A stretch of DNA of 41,360 nt from Pseudomonadota bacterium (GTDB taxonomy: Bacteria; Pseudomonadota; Gammaproteobacteria; Xanthomonadales; Rhodanobacteraceae): contig JAFEFS010000080.1 of assembly GCA_018240465.1 (NCBI GenBank), positions 1-41,360 of the forward strand. Direction: 5' to 3'. The translations under genes were made by a program, and so were the position numbers. Numbering within the stretch: position 1 is the first letter of the stretch; each line of letters opens with the position of its first letter. This document shows, piece after piece, positions 11,424 to 21,130 of this stretch. The notes under the pieces are model-generated. The model was given only the letters and a program-made list of their open reading frames with translations, searched no databases and was not told the DNA's origin.

Positions 11424-12476
11424 TCAGACCGAGGTCTCGACGCGGCGGCGGCGGAACCAGATCGCCGCGACGACCAGACCGGCGCCGGCGGCGACGCCGA
11501 TCCACAGGTCGATCGAGCCGATCGCGTCGAAGATGTGGCCCCAGCTCAACACCGAATTGACCAGGTCGAACTTGTCGAGTTCGATATTGGTGTCGCCGCC
11601 GCCGGTGATTGCGCGCAGTGTGCCGTTGCCGCCGACGCCCAGCCAGCCGCCCGGCACGATGCCGAACAGGATGCGGCCGACGATGTACTTCCAGTACCAG
11701 GCGCTCGGGATCGAGAACTGCTGCAGCAACTGGGTGAAGCCGAGGACCGCACCGAGTGCGACCGGAACCGCCACGGCCCAGAGGAACGGCTTGGAGCGCG
11801 CGAAAGCGGAGCAGAGCAGCAGCCAGCCGGCGGTCGGCAGCGCCCACAGTGCGTTGACCGGAATCAGGCAGACGAGCTTGATCCACATCGTTATCAATGG
11901 TGCCGGATTCCACAGCAGCGGCAGTGGATTGACGCCGTGGATGCCGGCATAGACGCTGATCAGGATCAGCGTGACGATGTGCATCGCGATCAACGCGGCG
12001 ATGGCGAAGGCCGGCGCGATCAGCACTGCCGCGACGACCTTGGACAGCACCGTGTCGAGGTCGGATATCGGCAGCGACTTCCAGAACAGCACGCTGCGGT
12101 CGCGGCGATCGTCATAGAGTGCGCCGAGCAGATAGAAGAACACGACGAAAAACAGCGTTGCCATGATCGGGATCGACATGCCCATCAGGCCGGCGGCCAG
12201 CCCGGAGTTGAAGGTCGCGACCTGGTCGGGCGTCATGTTCGCCGAGATCCGGTCGAGGTTGAGATTGCCGATGTTGACGCCATGGCGCGCGGCCGTGGCC
12301 TCGGCGACGATCATGCTGAGCAGCAGGATCGCGATCACCACGCCGCCCGCAATCAACGGTGCCCAGAAAAACCCGCCGCGATGTTCCCAATATTCGCGCT
12401 TGAGCAGCCAGAGGAGGGTTTGCATCGGATTTGGTTTTGTCGAGGTGGCGGGCCTGATAGCGGATGGTGCGTTCAT
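11424..12476 (-). CDS. ABC transporter permease, ABC-2 type
   Basis: This 350-residue integral membrane protein has about six hydrophobic segments. The first is near residues 40-60, after a cytoplasmic N-terminus containing LLWLLKREYWEHRGGF, with a large loop before the second. The segment GALYDDRRDRSVLFWKSLPIS is a typical cytoplasmic feature of ABC-2 type exporters encoded beside YtrA regulators. Its ATG overlaps the ATPase stop (ATGA), so the two are co-translated and likely form the exporter. The substrate is unknown; envelope-stress or antimicrobial-peptide export is only an analogy from ytr-type operons. Confidence 0.88.
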   Translation of the reverse strand: MNAPSAIRPATSTKPNPMQTLLWLLKREYWEHRGGFFWAPLIAGGVVIAILLLSMIVAEATAARHGVNIGNLNLDRISANMTPDQVATFNSGLAAGLMGMSIPIMATLFFVVFFYLLGALYDDRRDRSVLFWKSLPISDLDTVLSKVVAAVLIAPAFAIAALIAMHIVTLILISVYAGIHGVNPLPLLWNPAPLITMWIKLVCLIPVNALWALPTAGWLLLCSAFARSKPFLWAVAVPVALGAVLGFTQLLQQFSIPSAWYWKYIVGRILFGIVPGGWLGVGGNGTLRAITGGGDTNIELDKFDLVNSVLSWGHIFDAIGSIDLWIGVAAGAGLVVAAIWFRRRRVETSV

Positions 12477-13351
12477 GCGTAGGTCCCCTTCATCGTCGCC
12501 ACGAACAGGTCCGCGACGCTTGGTTTGTGCAATTCGCCGAGTTGTGCGAGCTGCGCCTGCGGCACACCATCGAACAGGAACACACTCTTGCCGAAGATGC
12601 CGCGTTCGTTGAGCGGTTTGAGCGCGCGTGCGGCTTCGACCTTTTCCGGCGCGACCATGACTTCGGCGTAGCGCTCGCCGATCTCGTCCATGCTCGCGTT
12701 GACGATCAGCTTGCCGTCCTTGATGAAGATCAGGTCAGTGAGGATGTGTTCGATCTCCTCGACCTGGTGCGTCGTCACGAGGATGGTTTTTTCCTCGTCG
12801 AAATAGTCGTTGAGCAGGCTCTGGTAGAACTCCTTGCGATAGAGGATGTCCAGGCCCAGTGTTGGTTCGTCGAGCACGAGCAGGCGCGCGTCGATCGCCA
12901 TGACCAGGGCGAGGTGCAGCTGCACGATCATGCCCTTGGACAGCTCGCGCACGCGCATCGCCGGCTTCAGCTTCGTGCGCGCGAGGAAGGCCTGGCATTT
13001 GTCGCGCGAGAAACGCGGATGTATCCCGGCGACGAAATCGACCGCCTCGGACACGCGCAGCCAGCGTGGCAGCACGGCAACGTCGGCAATGAAGCAGACT
13101 TGCTGCATCAGTTCGGTGCGCTGCGTGCGTGGATCGAGGCCGAGTACGGAAAGCTCGCCCTCGAATTCGGTGAGGCCGAGGATCGCCTTGAGCGCGGTCG
13201 TCTTGCCGGCGCCGTTCGGACCGATCAGCCCGACGATGCGGCCGGCGGCGATGTCGAAATCGACGTGGTCGAGCGCGACCGCAGCGCCGTAGCGTTTGGT
13301 CAGGCCGCGTGCGCGGACGATGTGGGTCGTGGTGGCGCTGGCGTCATTCAT
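12473..13351 (-). CDS. ABC transporter ATP-binding protein
   Basis: This 292-residue ATPase of an ABC-2 exporter has Walker A GPNGAGKTT (about residue 45), the signature RELSKGMIVQL (lysine where most have LSGGQ), Walker B LLVLDEPTLGLD and the H-loop VTTHQVEE. The start was chosen at the ATG giving MNDASATTTHIVRARGL, because the longer open frame runs back into the GntR gene. It overlaps that gene's end by 8 bases. A C-terminal region of about 70 residues (KLIVNASMDEIGERY) is usual for this subgroup. Third of four genes in a compact operon. Confidence 0.93.
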   Translation of the reverse strand: MNDASATTTHIVRARGLTKRYGAAVALDHVDFDIAAGRIVGLIGPNGAGKTTALKAILGLTEFEGELSVLGLDPRTQRTELMQQVCFIADVAVLPRWLRVSEAVDFVAGIHPRFSRDKCQAFLARTKLKPAMRVRELSKGMIVQLHLALVMAIDARLLVLDEPTLGLDILYRKEFYQSLLNDYFDEEKTILVTTHQVEEIEHILTDLIFIKDGKLIVNASMDEIGERYAEVMVAPEKVEAARALKPLNERGIFGKSVFLFDGVPQAQLAQLGELHKPSVADLFVATMKGTYA

Positions 13352-13721
13352 GCGAGGTGCCGTTCGTGTTCTTCGCGGTATCGATGAGAGTGGAAAGGTC
13401 GAGGCCGAGGCGGGCGAGACGATCGCGCAACGCCGGCCATTCTTCACGCAGGAAGCGTTCGCGCTCGCTGCGCAGCAGGGCTTCGCGTGCGCCTTCGGCC
13501 ACGTACATGCCGAGGCCGCGGCGCTTTTCGACGAGGTTGTCGTCGACCAGTTCCTGATACGCCTTCGACACGGTGATCGGGTTGAGTTGGAAGTCCGCCG
13601 CGACCTGGCGGACCGACGGCAATGCGTCGCCGTGCTTGAGTACGCCGTCGAGGATCATGGCCACGACTCGGTCGCGCAGCTGGCGATAAATCGGGGCATT
13701 GTCGTTCCAGGTAACGCTCAT
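13344..13721 (-). CDS. GntR-family regulator, YtrA subfamily
   Basis: The 125-residue protein is a GntR winged helix (about residues 8-75: IYRQLRDRVVAMILDGVL, then LPSVRQVAADFQLNPITVSKAYQEL) followed by a short tail. The lack of a large effector domain is the mark of the YtrA subfamily, which usually represses the ABC transporter operon containing it. Here it is followed by an ATPase and a permease. It lies 16 bases after the small exported-protein gene. A palindrome over the operon promoter at 14243-14264 is a likely operator. Confidence 0.93.
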   Translation of the reverse strand: MSVTWNDNAPIYRQLRDRVVAMILDGVLKHGDALPSVRQVAADFQLNPITVSKAYQELVDDNLVEKRRGLGMYVAEGAREALLRSERERFLREEWPALRDRLARLGLDLSTLIDTAKNTNGTSHE

Positions 13722-13737
13722 GGCGATGGCCGTGCTC

Positions 13738-14205
13738 TCACTTGCTGCTGTGGGTCAAAACCTTGCCGAACGAATAGTAGGGCATGTCCAGGCGCAGGCG
13801 GTGCGGCTCGGCGACCGCGCGCACGAGGAAGCCGTGTTCTTCCTCGTCGCCTACCTGGGTAATCGCGGTGGCGTGCATTGCGGCGGCCACTTCCTCGGCG
13901 CCCGGCTGCACGACGATCGGCGCCAGGATCTGGATGCGGTCGCTGGGATCGATGCGAGCGGCGATGATCTCCTCTTCGCTGGCACGGACATGAACGGTGG
14001 GCAGGACCGGCAGGGCCACGGTGAGCGTGGTTTGCGCTGGATCGGGCCGGACCGTCACGGTGTCGAGCATCACGATCGGAAGTGCCGAAGCAGCGTGCGG
14101 AGCGGGGGTCGGCAGGGGACTCGAATGCAGGGCGGCGGCGCCGAGAATGACCGCACCCGTCAGCGCGAGCAAGCCGAGTCGGATGACTGGGGTGGACGTG
14201 TTCAT
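13738..14205 (-). CDS. Small exported protein of unknown function, first gene of ABC operon
   Basis: I do not recognise this product of 155 residues. It has a signal peptide or N-terminal anchor (MNTSTPVIRLGLLALTGAVILGAAAL in two parts, about residues 8-26). A mature part follows with repeated hydrophobic VTVRPDP, TVHVRAS and APIVVQPGAEEV stretches and an end containing LRLDMPYYSFGKVL. The start was set at the second ATG because GGAG lies six bases before it, whereas the first ATG directly abuts the GGAG. It is first in the operon with the YtrA-type regulator and the exporter genes, so a role as accessory or sensor of that system is an inference. Confidence 0.75.
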   Translation of the reverse strand: MNTSTPVIRLGLLALTGAVILGAAALHSSPLPTPAPHAASALPIVMLDTVTVRPDPAQTTLTVALPVLPTVHVRASEEEIIAARIDPSDRIQILAPIVVQPGAEEVAAAMHATAITQVGDEEEHGFLVRAVAEPHRLRLDMPYYSFGKVLTHSSK

Positions 14206-14242
14206 GATCATCTCCGTAGTGACTTTGTGAGTCGATGAAGTG

Positions 14243-14264
14243 GTGTTGTATGTAACTATAACAC
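14243..14264. promoter_or_regulatory. Palindrome over operon promoter, candidate YtrA operator
   Basis: The 22-base element has arms GTGTT and AACAC with additional symmetric TA pairs inside (GTGTTnTA...TAnAACAC). It covers the -10 box of the ABC operon promoter, the place where a YtrA-type repressor encoded two cistrons down would block transcription. Confidence 0.6.
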
Positions 14265-14282
14265 TAAATCACGAGATGTCAA
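14255..14282 (-). promoter_or_regulatory. Sigma-70 promoter of the exported-protein/GntR/ABC operon
   Basis: Minus strand: TTGACA (complement of 14277-14282), a 16-base spacer and TATAGT (complement of 14255-14260). This is a perfect -35 and a five-of-six -10, the best promoter match in the window. It lies about 50 bases upstream of the first start codon. Confidence 0.8.
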
Positions 14283-14566
14283 CTGGAAATTGAAAAAAAC
14301 TTCGCGGGTGCGTCGTTTGGTGGCCCCGCGCCTCGAGGAACCCTGAGCTGAGTTAATTTTCAGCCGATATTTCGGCGCGGAGAGGACCCCGGTTCGCCAT
14401 TCCCGCGTGTTCTCGGCGGAAATCCAGCGACTTGGTTTGGGCAGTTGGAACGGTAGCGCGCAGGAAGGCCCGCTTCGCTCACAGCCAGCCTTGGTTTCTC
14501 TGCGCGCTGGTCCCGACTTTACGGAAATGCCGAGCAAAAAAAGCGGCAGCCGATGAATCAGGCGAA
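14283..14566. other. Intergenic stretch without a supported gene
   Basis: Between the ABC operon promoter and the end of the ABC-F gene there is no frame with recognisable protein features or a plausible ribosome site. The only structure I can name is a degenerate REP-like block at 14396-14430. Confidence 0.5.
14396..14430. repeat. Degenerate REP-like palindrome
   Basis: The sequence begins GCCATTCCCGCG and ends GGCGGAAATCCAGCGA. It resembles the common Xanthomonadales-type REP (GTCATTCCCGCG...CGGGAATCCAGCG) with several mismatches. Called by pattern memory, with a weak stem. Confidence 0.4.
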
Positions 14567-16510
<1,944 letters not shown>

Positions 16511-16610
16511 GCGCGCATTTTACCTGAAGCCGGCAGGCGACTCGAACCTGAACGGGGCTGCGTCGTAGCGGAACCAGAGCCGGCTGCCCGAGTCGAACAG
16601 CCCGGTTCAT

Positions 16611-16639
16611 TTGCCTTCGCGGGGTGTGGGCCGCACAAT
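16611..16639 (+). promoter_or_regulatory. Candidate promoter of the FKBP gene
   Basis: TTGCCT (16611-16616) and CACAAT (16634-16639) lie at the optimal 17-base spacing, about 95 bases before the start codon. The match is moderate, with four of six bases in each hexamer. Confidence 0.35.
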
Positions 16640-16733
16640 ACACCGCTTTTTCACGCCCCCGTTTCGTGCGGGAGCCATGTCCGGATCCTTCGTGGATCGT
16701 TTACCGAAAGATTTCGAGTTGCCAGGAGCACAC

Positions 16734-17546
16734 ATGACCCAGTTTTTGCGCAAAACCCTGATCGCCACCGCCGTTGCCGGCGCGATGACCGTCGCCGGCG
16801 CCGCTTTTGCGCAGGCTCCGGCCGCGGGAGCCGCCGCCCCGGCCGCGAACAAGGCGATCAATGCGAAGTTCAAGACCGAGAAGGAAAAATACGGCTATCT
16901 GGTCGGCACCAAGGTCGGCGAGAATCTCGCCCAGATCAAGGACGAAGTCGACCAGGCCGCACTCGTGGCCGCGCTGCAGGACAGCCTCAAGGGCGTCAAG
17001 CCGAAGCTGACCCCGGACGAGCTCAACCAGGTCAACCAGGAATTCATGCAGAAGCATCAGGCCGCGGCGATGGCCAAGCGCGCCGAGGAAGCGAAGAAGA
17101 ATCAAGCCGACGGTGACGCCTTCCTGGCCAAGAACAAGACCAAGGCCGGCGTGAAGACCACGGCCTCGGGCCTGCAGTACGAAGTGATCAAGGAAGGCAC
17201 CGGTGCGAAGCCGAAGGCGACCGACACAGTCAAGGTGGAGTACCGGGGCACCAAGATCAATGGCGAGGAATTCGACGCATCCGACAAGCACGGCGGTTCC
17301 GCGACGTTCCCGCTCAACGGCGTGATCCCGGGGTGGACCGAGGGCGTACAGCTCATGTCGGTCGGCTCGAAGTACAAGTTCTTCGTGCCGTCCAAGCTCG
17401 CCTATGGCGAGAATGGCCCCGGCCCGATCGGTCCGAACGCGACGCTGATCTTCGACGTCACCCTGGTCGGCATCGAGCCGCCCGCAGCGGCCGGTGAAGC
17501 GAAGACGCCGCAGCCGGTGGACAAGCCCGCCGCTGCGAAGCAGTAA
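16734..17546 (+). CDS. Periplasmic FKBP-type peptidyl-prolyl isomerase, FkpA/Mip-like
   Basis: The 270-residue protein catalyses proline cis-trans isomerisation and probably chaperones envelope proteins. Residues 1-26 are a signal peptide ending AFA|QA. An N-terminal dimerisation domain (about 40-130) carries YGYLVGTKVGENLAQ and a lysine-rich helix. The C-terminal FKBP domain (about 145-248) has ASGLQYEVIKEGTG, VEYRGTKINGEEFDAS, VIPGWTEGVQLM and FFVPSKLAYGENGPG. A proline/alanine-rich tail follows. The start is the ATG at 16734 with the ribosome site AGGAG; the upstream open frame has no matching features. A strong terminator ends the unit, so it is likely monocistronic. Confidence 0.95.
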   Translation: MTQFLRKTLIATAVAGAMTVAGAAFAQAPAAGAAAPAANKAINAKFKTEKEKYGYLVGTKVGENLAQIKDEVDQAALVAALQDSLKGVKPKLTPDELNQVNQEFMQKHQAAAMAKRAEEAKKNQADGDAFLAKNKTKAGVKTTASGLQYEVIKEGTGAKPKATDTVKVEYRGTKINGEEFDASDKHGGSATFPLNGVIPGWTEGVQLMSVGSKYKFFVPSKLAYGENGPGPIGPNATLIFDVTLVGIEPPAAAGEAKTPQPVDKPAAAKQ

Positions 17547-17570
17547 ATTCGCGCTGCAAATCAGTCGAAA

Positions 17571-17596
17571 AGGCGCGGAGCGATCCGCGCCTTTTT
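17571..17596 (+). terminator. Rho-independent terminator of the FKBP gene
   Basis: Perfect nine-base stem AGGCGCGGA/TCCGCGCCT with loop GCGA, followed by TTTT and preceded by AAA. It lies 25 bases after the stop. Confidence 0.92.
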
Positions 17597-17634
17597 CATG
17601 CCTGCGCGTGATCGCGCGCAACCCACCTACCCGC

Positions 17635-17640
17635 TACAAT
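17635..17640 (+). promoter_or_regulatory. Candidate -10 box of ugd (possible leaderless transcript)
   Basis: TACAAT ends seven bases before the ugd ATG. No convincing -35 and no Shine-Dalgarno sequence are visible in the 47 bases between the upstream terminator hairpin and the start codon. Transcription from this box would begin at or next to the ATG. Confidence 0.45.
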
Positions 17641-17647
17641 CCATCAG

Positions 17648-19000
17648 ATGAAGATCAGCATTTTCGGCACCGGTTACGTCGGCCTCGTTACCGGCGCGTG
17701 CATGGCCGACGTCGGCAACGACGTCGTCTGCGTGGACATCGATGCGGCCAAGGTCGCACGTCTCGATGCCGGCGAGATCCCGATATTCGAGCCTGGTCTC
17801 GAGGATCTCGTCGCCGCGAATCGCGCGAAGAAGCGCCTGCGCTTCACTACCGATGCGGCGGCGGCGATCGGGCACGGTTCGGTCGTCTTCATCGCCGTCG
17901 GCACGCCGCCGGACGAAGACGGCAGTGCCGACCTTTCGCACGTGCTTGCGGTGGCGCGCACGATCGGCCGGCACCTGGATCGGCCAACCGTGGTCGTGAA
18001 CAAATCCACCGTGCCGGTCGGCACCGCGGACCGCGTGCGCGACGCGATTGCGGCCGAACTGGAAGCGCGCGGTGCCGACGTCGCCTTCGATGTCGTCTCC
18101 AATCCCGAATTTCTCAAGGAAGGCGATGCGGTCAAGGACTGCATGCGCCCGGACCGCATCGTCATCGGCTCGAACAGCGCGCGCGCGATCGAGCAGATGA
18201 AAATCCTGTACGCGCCGTTCAACCGCAACCACGAGCGCATCGTGCTCATGGACGTGCGCTCGGCCGAGTTGACCAAGTACGCGGCCAACGCAATGCTCGC
18301 AACCAAGATCAGCTTCATGAACGAGATGGCGAACATCGCCGAGCGCGTCGGCGCCGACATCGAACTCGTGCGCCACGGCATCGGCTCGGATCCGCGCATC
18401 GGCTACTCGTTCATCTATCCCGGCGCGGGTTATGGCGGCTCGTGTTTCCCCAAGGACGTACGCGCGCTCGAGCGCACCGCACGCAGCCACGGCTACGAAG
18501 CACGCCTGCTCGGCACGGTCGAGGCAGTGAACGATGCGCAGAAGGAAAAACTCTACGAATTGATCGAGCGTCATTTCGGCGGTGCGCCCAATGGCAAGAC
18601 CGTCGCCGTCTGGGGGCTCGCGTTCAAGCCGAACACCGACGACATGCGCGAGGCCTCGAGCCGGCGCCTGCTTGAGCAGCTTTGGGCCGCTGGCGCGACC
18701 GTGCGTGCTTACGACCCCGAGGCGCGCGAGGAAGCGGGGCGTCTCTACGGCGAGCGTGCCGATCTGGTGCTGTGCGAGGATGCCGACGCCGCGCTGAACG
18801 GCGCCGATGTGCTCGTGATCGTGACCGAGTGGAAGGCGTTCTGGAGCCCGGATTTCGCCCGCATCAAGGCCTGTCTCAAGTCGCCGGCGATTTTCGACGG
18901 GCGCAACATCTACGAACCGGCGGCAGTCGAAGCGGCCGGCATCGCCTACTACGGCATCGGTCGCGGCAGGAGCATTGCGTCGCGCGGAGCGGGCGCATGA
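17648..19000 (+). CDS. ugd: UDP-glucose 6-dehydrogenase
   Basis: The enzyme oxidises UDP-glucose to UDP-glucuronate with two NAD+, supplying exopolysaccharide or LPS precursors. The 450-residue protein has the N-terminal NAD fold [19 protein letters not shown], the central [20 protein letters not shown] segment, the catalytic Cys266 in [13 protein letters not shown] and the C-terminal [17 protein letters not shown] domain. The length is standard for the TuaD/Ugd family. slyX overlaps its stop by four bases (ATGA), and a terminator follows slyX. No polysaccharide genes are adjacent. Confidence 0.96.
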   Translation: MKISIFGTGYVGLVTGACMADVGNDVVCVDIDAAKVARLDAGEIPIFEPGLEDLVAANRAKKRLRFTTDAAAAIGHGSVVFIAVGTPPDEDGSADLSHVLAVARTIGRHLDRPTVVVNKSTVPVGTADRVRDAIAAELEARGADVAFDVVSNPEFLKEGDAVKDCMRPDRIVIGSNSARAIEQMKILYAPFNRNHERIVLMDVRSAELTKYAANAMLATKISFMNEMANIAERVGADIELVRHGIGSDPRIGYSFIYPGAGYGGSCFPKDVRALERTARSHGYEARLLGTVEAVNDAQKEKLYELIERHFGGAPNGKTVAVWGLAFKPNTDDMREASSRRLLEQLWAAGATVRAYDPEAREEAGRLYGERADLVLCEDADAALNGADVLVIVTEWKAFWSPDFARIKACLKSPAIFDGRNIYEPAAVEAAGIAYYGIGRGRSIASRGAGA

Positions 19001-19218
19001 GCGGGGCGGCGGCGTCGATCGAACAGCGTCTCACCGATCTCGAAGTGCGCCTGACGTTTCTCGATGGCACCGTGCAGAGCCTCGATGCCACGATGGCCGA
19101 GCAGGATCGCCTGTTGCTCGATCTGCGCCGCGAGCTGGTGCGGCTGCGCGACACGTTGAGCGGCATGCAGACGGCGGGGCAGGATGCGCGCGACGAACCG
19201 CCACCGCCACATTATTAG
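18997..19218 (+). CDS. slyX: SlyX family protein
   Basis: The 73-residue protein is a predicted coiled coil (about residues 6-56: [22 protein letters not shown]) with a proline-rich end, DEPPPPHY. The EQRLxxLExRLxFxxxTVxxL pattern and the PPPHY ending are typical of SlyX, a small cytoplasmic protein of unknown mechanism named from the E. coli slyD locus. The ATG overlaps the ugd stop, so it is translated with ugd. Its nearest FKBP-type gene here is the isomerase just upstream of ugd. Confidence 0.92.
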   Translation: MSGAAASIEQRLTDLEVRLTFLDGTVQSLDATMAEQDRLLLDLRRELVRLRDTLSGMQTAGQDARDEPPPPHY

Positions 19219-19249
19219 TGCGTTCACCCGCGAACGCCGAGATCGAGAA

Positions 19250-19273
19250 GCGGCCATTCTTGGCCGCATTTTT
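19250..19273 (+). terminator. Rho-independent terminator of ugd-slyX
   Basis: Seven-base stem GCGGCCA/TGGCCGC with loop TTCT, followed by ATTTTT. It lies 31 bases after slyX. Confidence 0.88.
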
Positions 19274-19317
19274 CAAATAAAATCCGAGCTTCGACGACGC
19301 ATGCTCAAATCCGTTTT

Positions 19318-19875
19318 ATGTCCGAATCCCTGCGCGACCAATTGCTGAAGTCGGGCCTTGCCGCGAAGTTCAAGGCCGAGGCGAAGCCTGCGAAGGAGCA
19401 GCACAAAAAACCTCAGCCGGTGAAGGCGGCGCGGCCGCAGGTGTCGCAGCGGAAGAAGCCTGCTTCTGCGCTGCAGGAGCCCAACCTCGCCCATGCGTAC
19501 GCGTTGCGTGCGAAACAGGAAAAGGACGAGCGTGATCAGGCGCAGCGCGACGCCGAGCGCCAGGCGCGCGAGAATCGCGAGCGCAAGCAGAAATTGGCAG
19601 CCCTGCTCAACGGCAAGGCGCTCAATTCAGCCGATGCCGACACGCCGCGGCATTTCCCGCACGGCAACAAGATCCGTCGTGTGTATTGCACTGCCGAACA
19701 GTTCGCCAAGCTCAACCAGGGCGATCTTGCGATCGTGCAGTTGGCGGGCCGTTACCTGCTCGTCGAGCGCGGCATCGCGCTGCAGGCGCAAGAAATCAAT
19801 CCTCAGGCGCTGGTGTTGCTGTGCGATCCGGATGCGCCGACCGAGGACGATGTGCCGGCGGATCTGGTCTGGTAG
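19318..19875 (+). CDS. DUF2058 family protein (YaiL-like)
   Basis: The 185-residue protein matches the DUF2058/YaiL family of nucleic-acid-associated proteins of unclear function. It has the N-terminal LRDQLLKSGLAAKFKAEAK motif, a lysine/proline-rich linker (about 22-55) and a charged helix rich in RQARENRERKQK (about 70-92). The C-terminal conserved domain (about 100-185) contains RHFPHGNKIRRVYCTAEQF and LAGRYLLVERGIA. The basic composition fits RNA or DNA contact. It follows the ugd-slyX terminator and is the last intact gene before the accessory region. Confidence 0.9.
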   Translation: MSESLRDQLLKSGLAAKFKAEAKPAKEQHKKPQPVKAARPQVSQRKKPASALQEPNLAHAYALRAKQEKDERDQAQRDAERQARENRERKQKLAALLNGKALNSADADTPRHFPHGNKIRRVYCTAEQFAKLNQGDLAIVQLAGRYLLVERGIALQAQEINPQALVLLCDPDAPTEDDVPADLVW

Positions 19876-20218
19876 GAAGGCTGGCGCATCCGGCCGGTTG
19901 TGCAGGCTACCGATTCAGGCACTTGCGCAGCATGATCAGAAATCGATGAAATAACTAATTTAGTGTTTCATGTCGGTTCAAGAGATTTCAGAAATTACGC
20001 TGTAACACGCGAGCTGCCCGCTCAACGGTCGGTATCGACAGCGCAAATTACTAGCCGGCGCGACTTACATTGTTCGTCGTAGCGCAATCGCTCGCTAACG
20101 CCAAGTGCTCTTGCTTCAGACGGCCAGCTGATTCTTTGGAGGTCGCATCTTCGAGCCCCAATTTGTCACGCACTCAGAAGGGCAATCTGCAGCAAATTCT
20201 TGAAGGGAGGGTGTCCTA
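19876..20218. other. AT-richer stretch without an intact gene
   Basis: These 340 bases after the DUF2058 gene have no recognisable open frame. The base composition around 19940-20060 is visibly richer in A and T than the flanking genes. The right end abuts the CHAT remnant at a possible IS terminus. No tRNA or known RNA was recognised. Confidence 0.4.
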
Positions 20219-20235
20219 GATTTTGTGTAAACGGG
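20206..20235. mobile_element. Possible IS terminus (IS256-like) truncating the CHAT remnant
   Basis: Read on the minus strand, the block gives TTTACACAAAATCTAGGACA. This resembles the terminal inverted repeat of IS256/Mutator-type elements as I remember it. The CHAT-like reading frame stops making sense exactly here. No transposase homology was found to its left and no second terminus was located, so the call is tentative. Confidence 0.3.
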
Positions 20236-20753
20236 CCAAAGGCAGGAAACTGCCATTCGACTCGGGCGCACCTTGTCCGTTCGCCGCGAGCAGCAGCCCC
20301 GAGAGAGCTGGCGTGTTCTTCGGTGCCGCCGATGTGGAGAGTCGGATGCCGCGCGCGGCCAGCAGGTTTTGTGAGCAACTGTCGTCGCCGCTGAATGCAT
20401 GAGTGGCGAAGTGGATGGTCGTGCTCCGCGGCATCGCCGCTCGGACGGCCGCCTTGTTTGCCGCGCTGCCGACCCAGCCAGCCGGGGTCGCTCGCGCCTG
20501 TCTGCGCCCACAGCGCTCGTAACGCATCCAATTCGCGCCGGGCACCCGGAAGTGCGTGCAGCGCGTCTCCGCACGCCCCCGTCATCGCCGGATCGGGAGT
20601 CATGTCGCCGACCAGCAGCAGGCTGCCCGCCCGCGCGCGGGAAAACGCCGCGAAAACCGCGGGTGCGAGAGGTGCGCAAAGGCGAAAACGCCACCCGCCC
20701 GGCGCGTCAGGCGCCGCAGCGCAGGCTTGCGCCGCCCCCGGTCCCCCGGCCAT
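20219..20753 (-). pseudogene. CHAT-domain (caspase-like) protease remnant, frameshifted and truncated
   Basis: Two overlapping minus-strand frames together spell part of a CHAT domain. The first (20753 down to about 20470) contains SLLLVGDMTPDPAMTG and LPGARRELDALRALW. The second (about 20500 down to 20219) contains AANKAAVRAAMPRSTTIHFATHAFSGD and PALSGLLLAANG. IHFATHA carries the catalytic histidine of CHAT peptidases. The later SACxTG block with the catalytic cysteine is missing because the frame ends at the possible IS terminus. A frameshift lies near 20465-20490. CHAT proteins are often effectors of bacterial defence or cell-death systems, but this copy cannot be active. Confidence 0.7.
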
Positions 20754-20887
20754 CCCGCAGACTGCGCGAAAAGGGCGGTTGAATTTCCTGTACCCGCGTC
20801 ATCCCGGCCACGCACCGTGCGCGAGACGCTTGCGTGCGGCTCTCGGATGCGCTTTAGGCAGTGCCAGATGGGAAGGAATTCGTGCGG

Positions 20888-21130
20888 CTACACCCTTCGC
20901 ACGCGATTTCGATAGGCTTGCACGTTGTTGCCGTCGATGTGGCGCTCGCGCGTGCCCGTGACCGTGCCGACTTTTGCATCGTCGCCGCTGACGGGTTTGG
21001 CGTCGACCTTGGTTTCGTGTTCGAAGTCGTAGGACTTGTCGGTGTTGCGGTAATAACGGTAAAGCATCCAGTACAAGCCGGTCGCGCCGGCTGGTCCGAG
21101 CAGCAAGATGCCAAGTCCGCCGTCGCTCAT
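20888..21130 (-). CDS. Small membrane protein of the SPFH/zinc-ribbon cluster
   Basis: The 80-residue product begins MSDGGLGILLLGPAGATGLY: a single membrane segment at about residues 5-25, followed by a tyrosine-rich juxtamembrane stretch (YWMLYRYYRNTDKSYDFEHE) and a charged tail ending in RNRVRRV. No known domain was recognised. The start was taken at the ATG that overlaps the stop of the zinc-ribbon gene (ATGA), so the two are coupled. It is third and last in the cluster, and its role is unknown. Confidence 0.75.
   Translation of the reverse strand: MSDGGLGILLLGPAGATGLYWMLYRYYRNTDKSYDFEHETKVDAKPVSGDDAKVGTVTGTRERHIDGNNVQAYRNRVRRV

Noticed and set aside
16525..16605. TPsiC-loop-like GGTTCGAGTC on the minus strand, possible tRNA remnant
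   Set aside because: No acceptor, D or anticodon arm can be folded around it; the match is limited to about ten bases.
16526..16610. Minus-strand peptide frame (GLFDSGSRLWFRYDAAP...) upstream of the ABC-F gene
   Set aside because: Protein-like composition, but no start codon is available and a stop lies just before it.
20116..20694. 192-codon minus-strand frame in the accessory gap
   Set aside because: Arginine- and serine-rich shadow frame of the CHAT remnant with no domain of its own.
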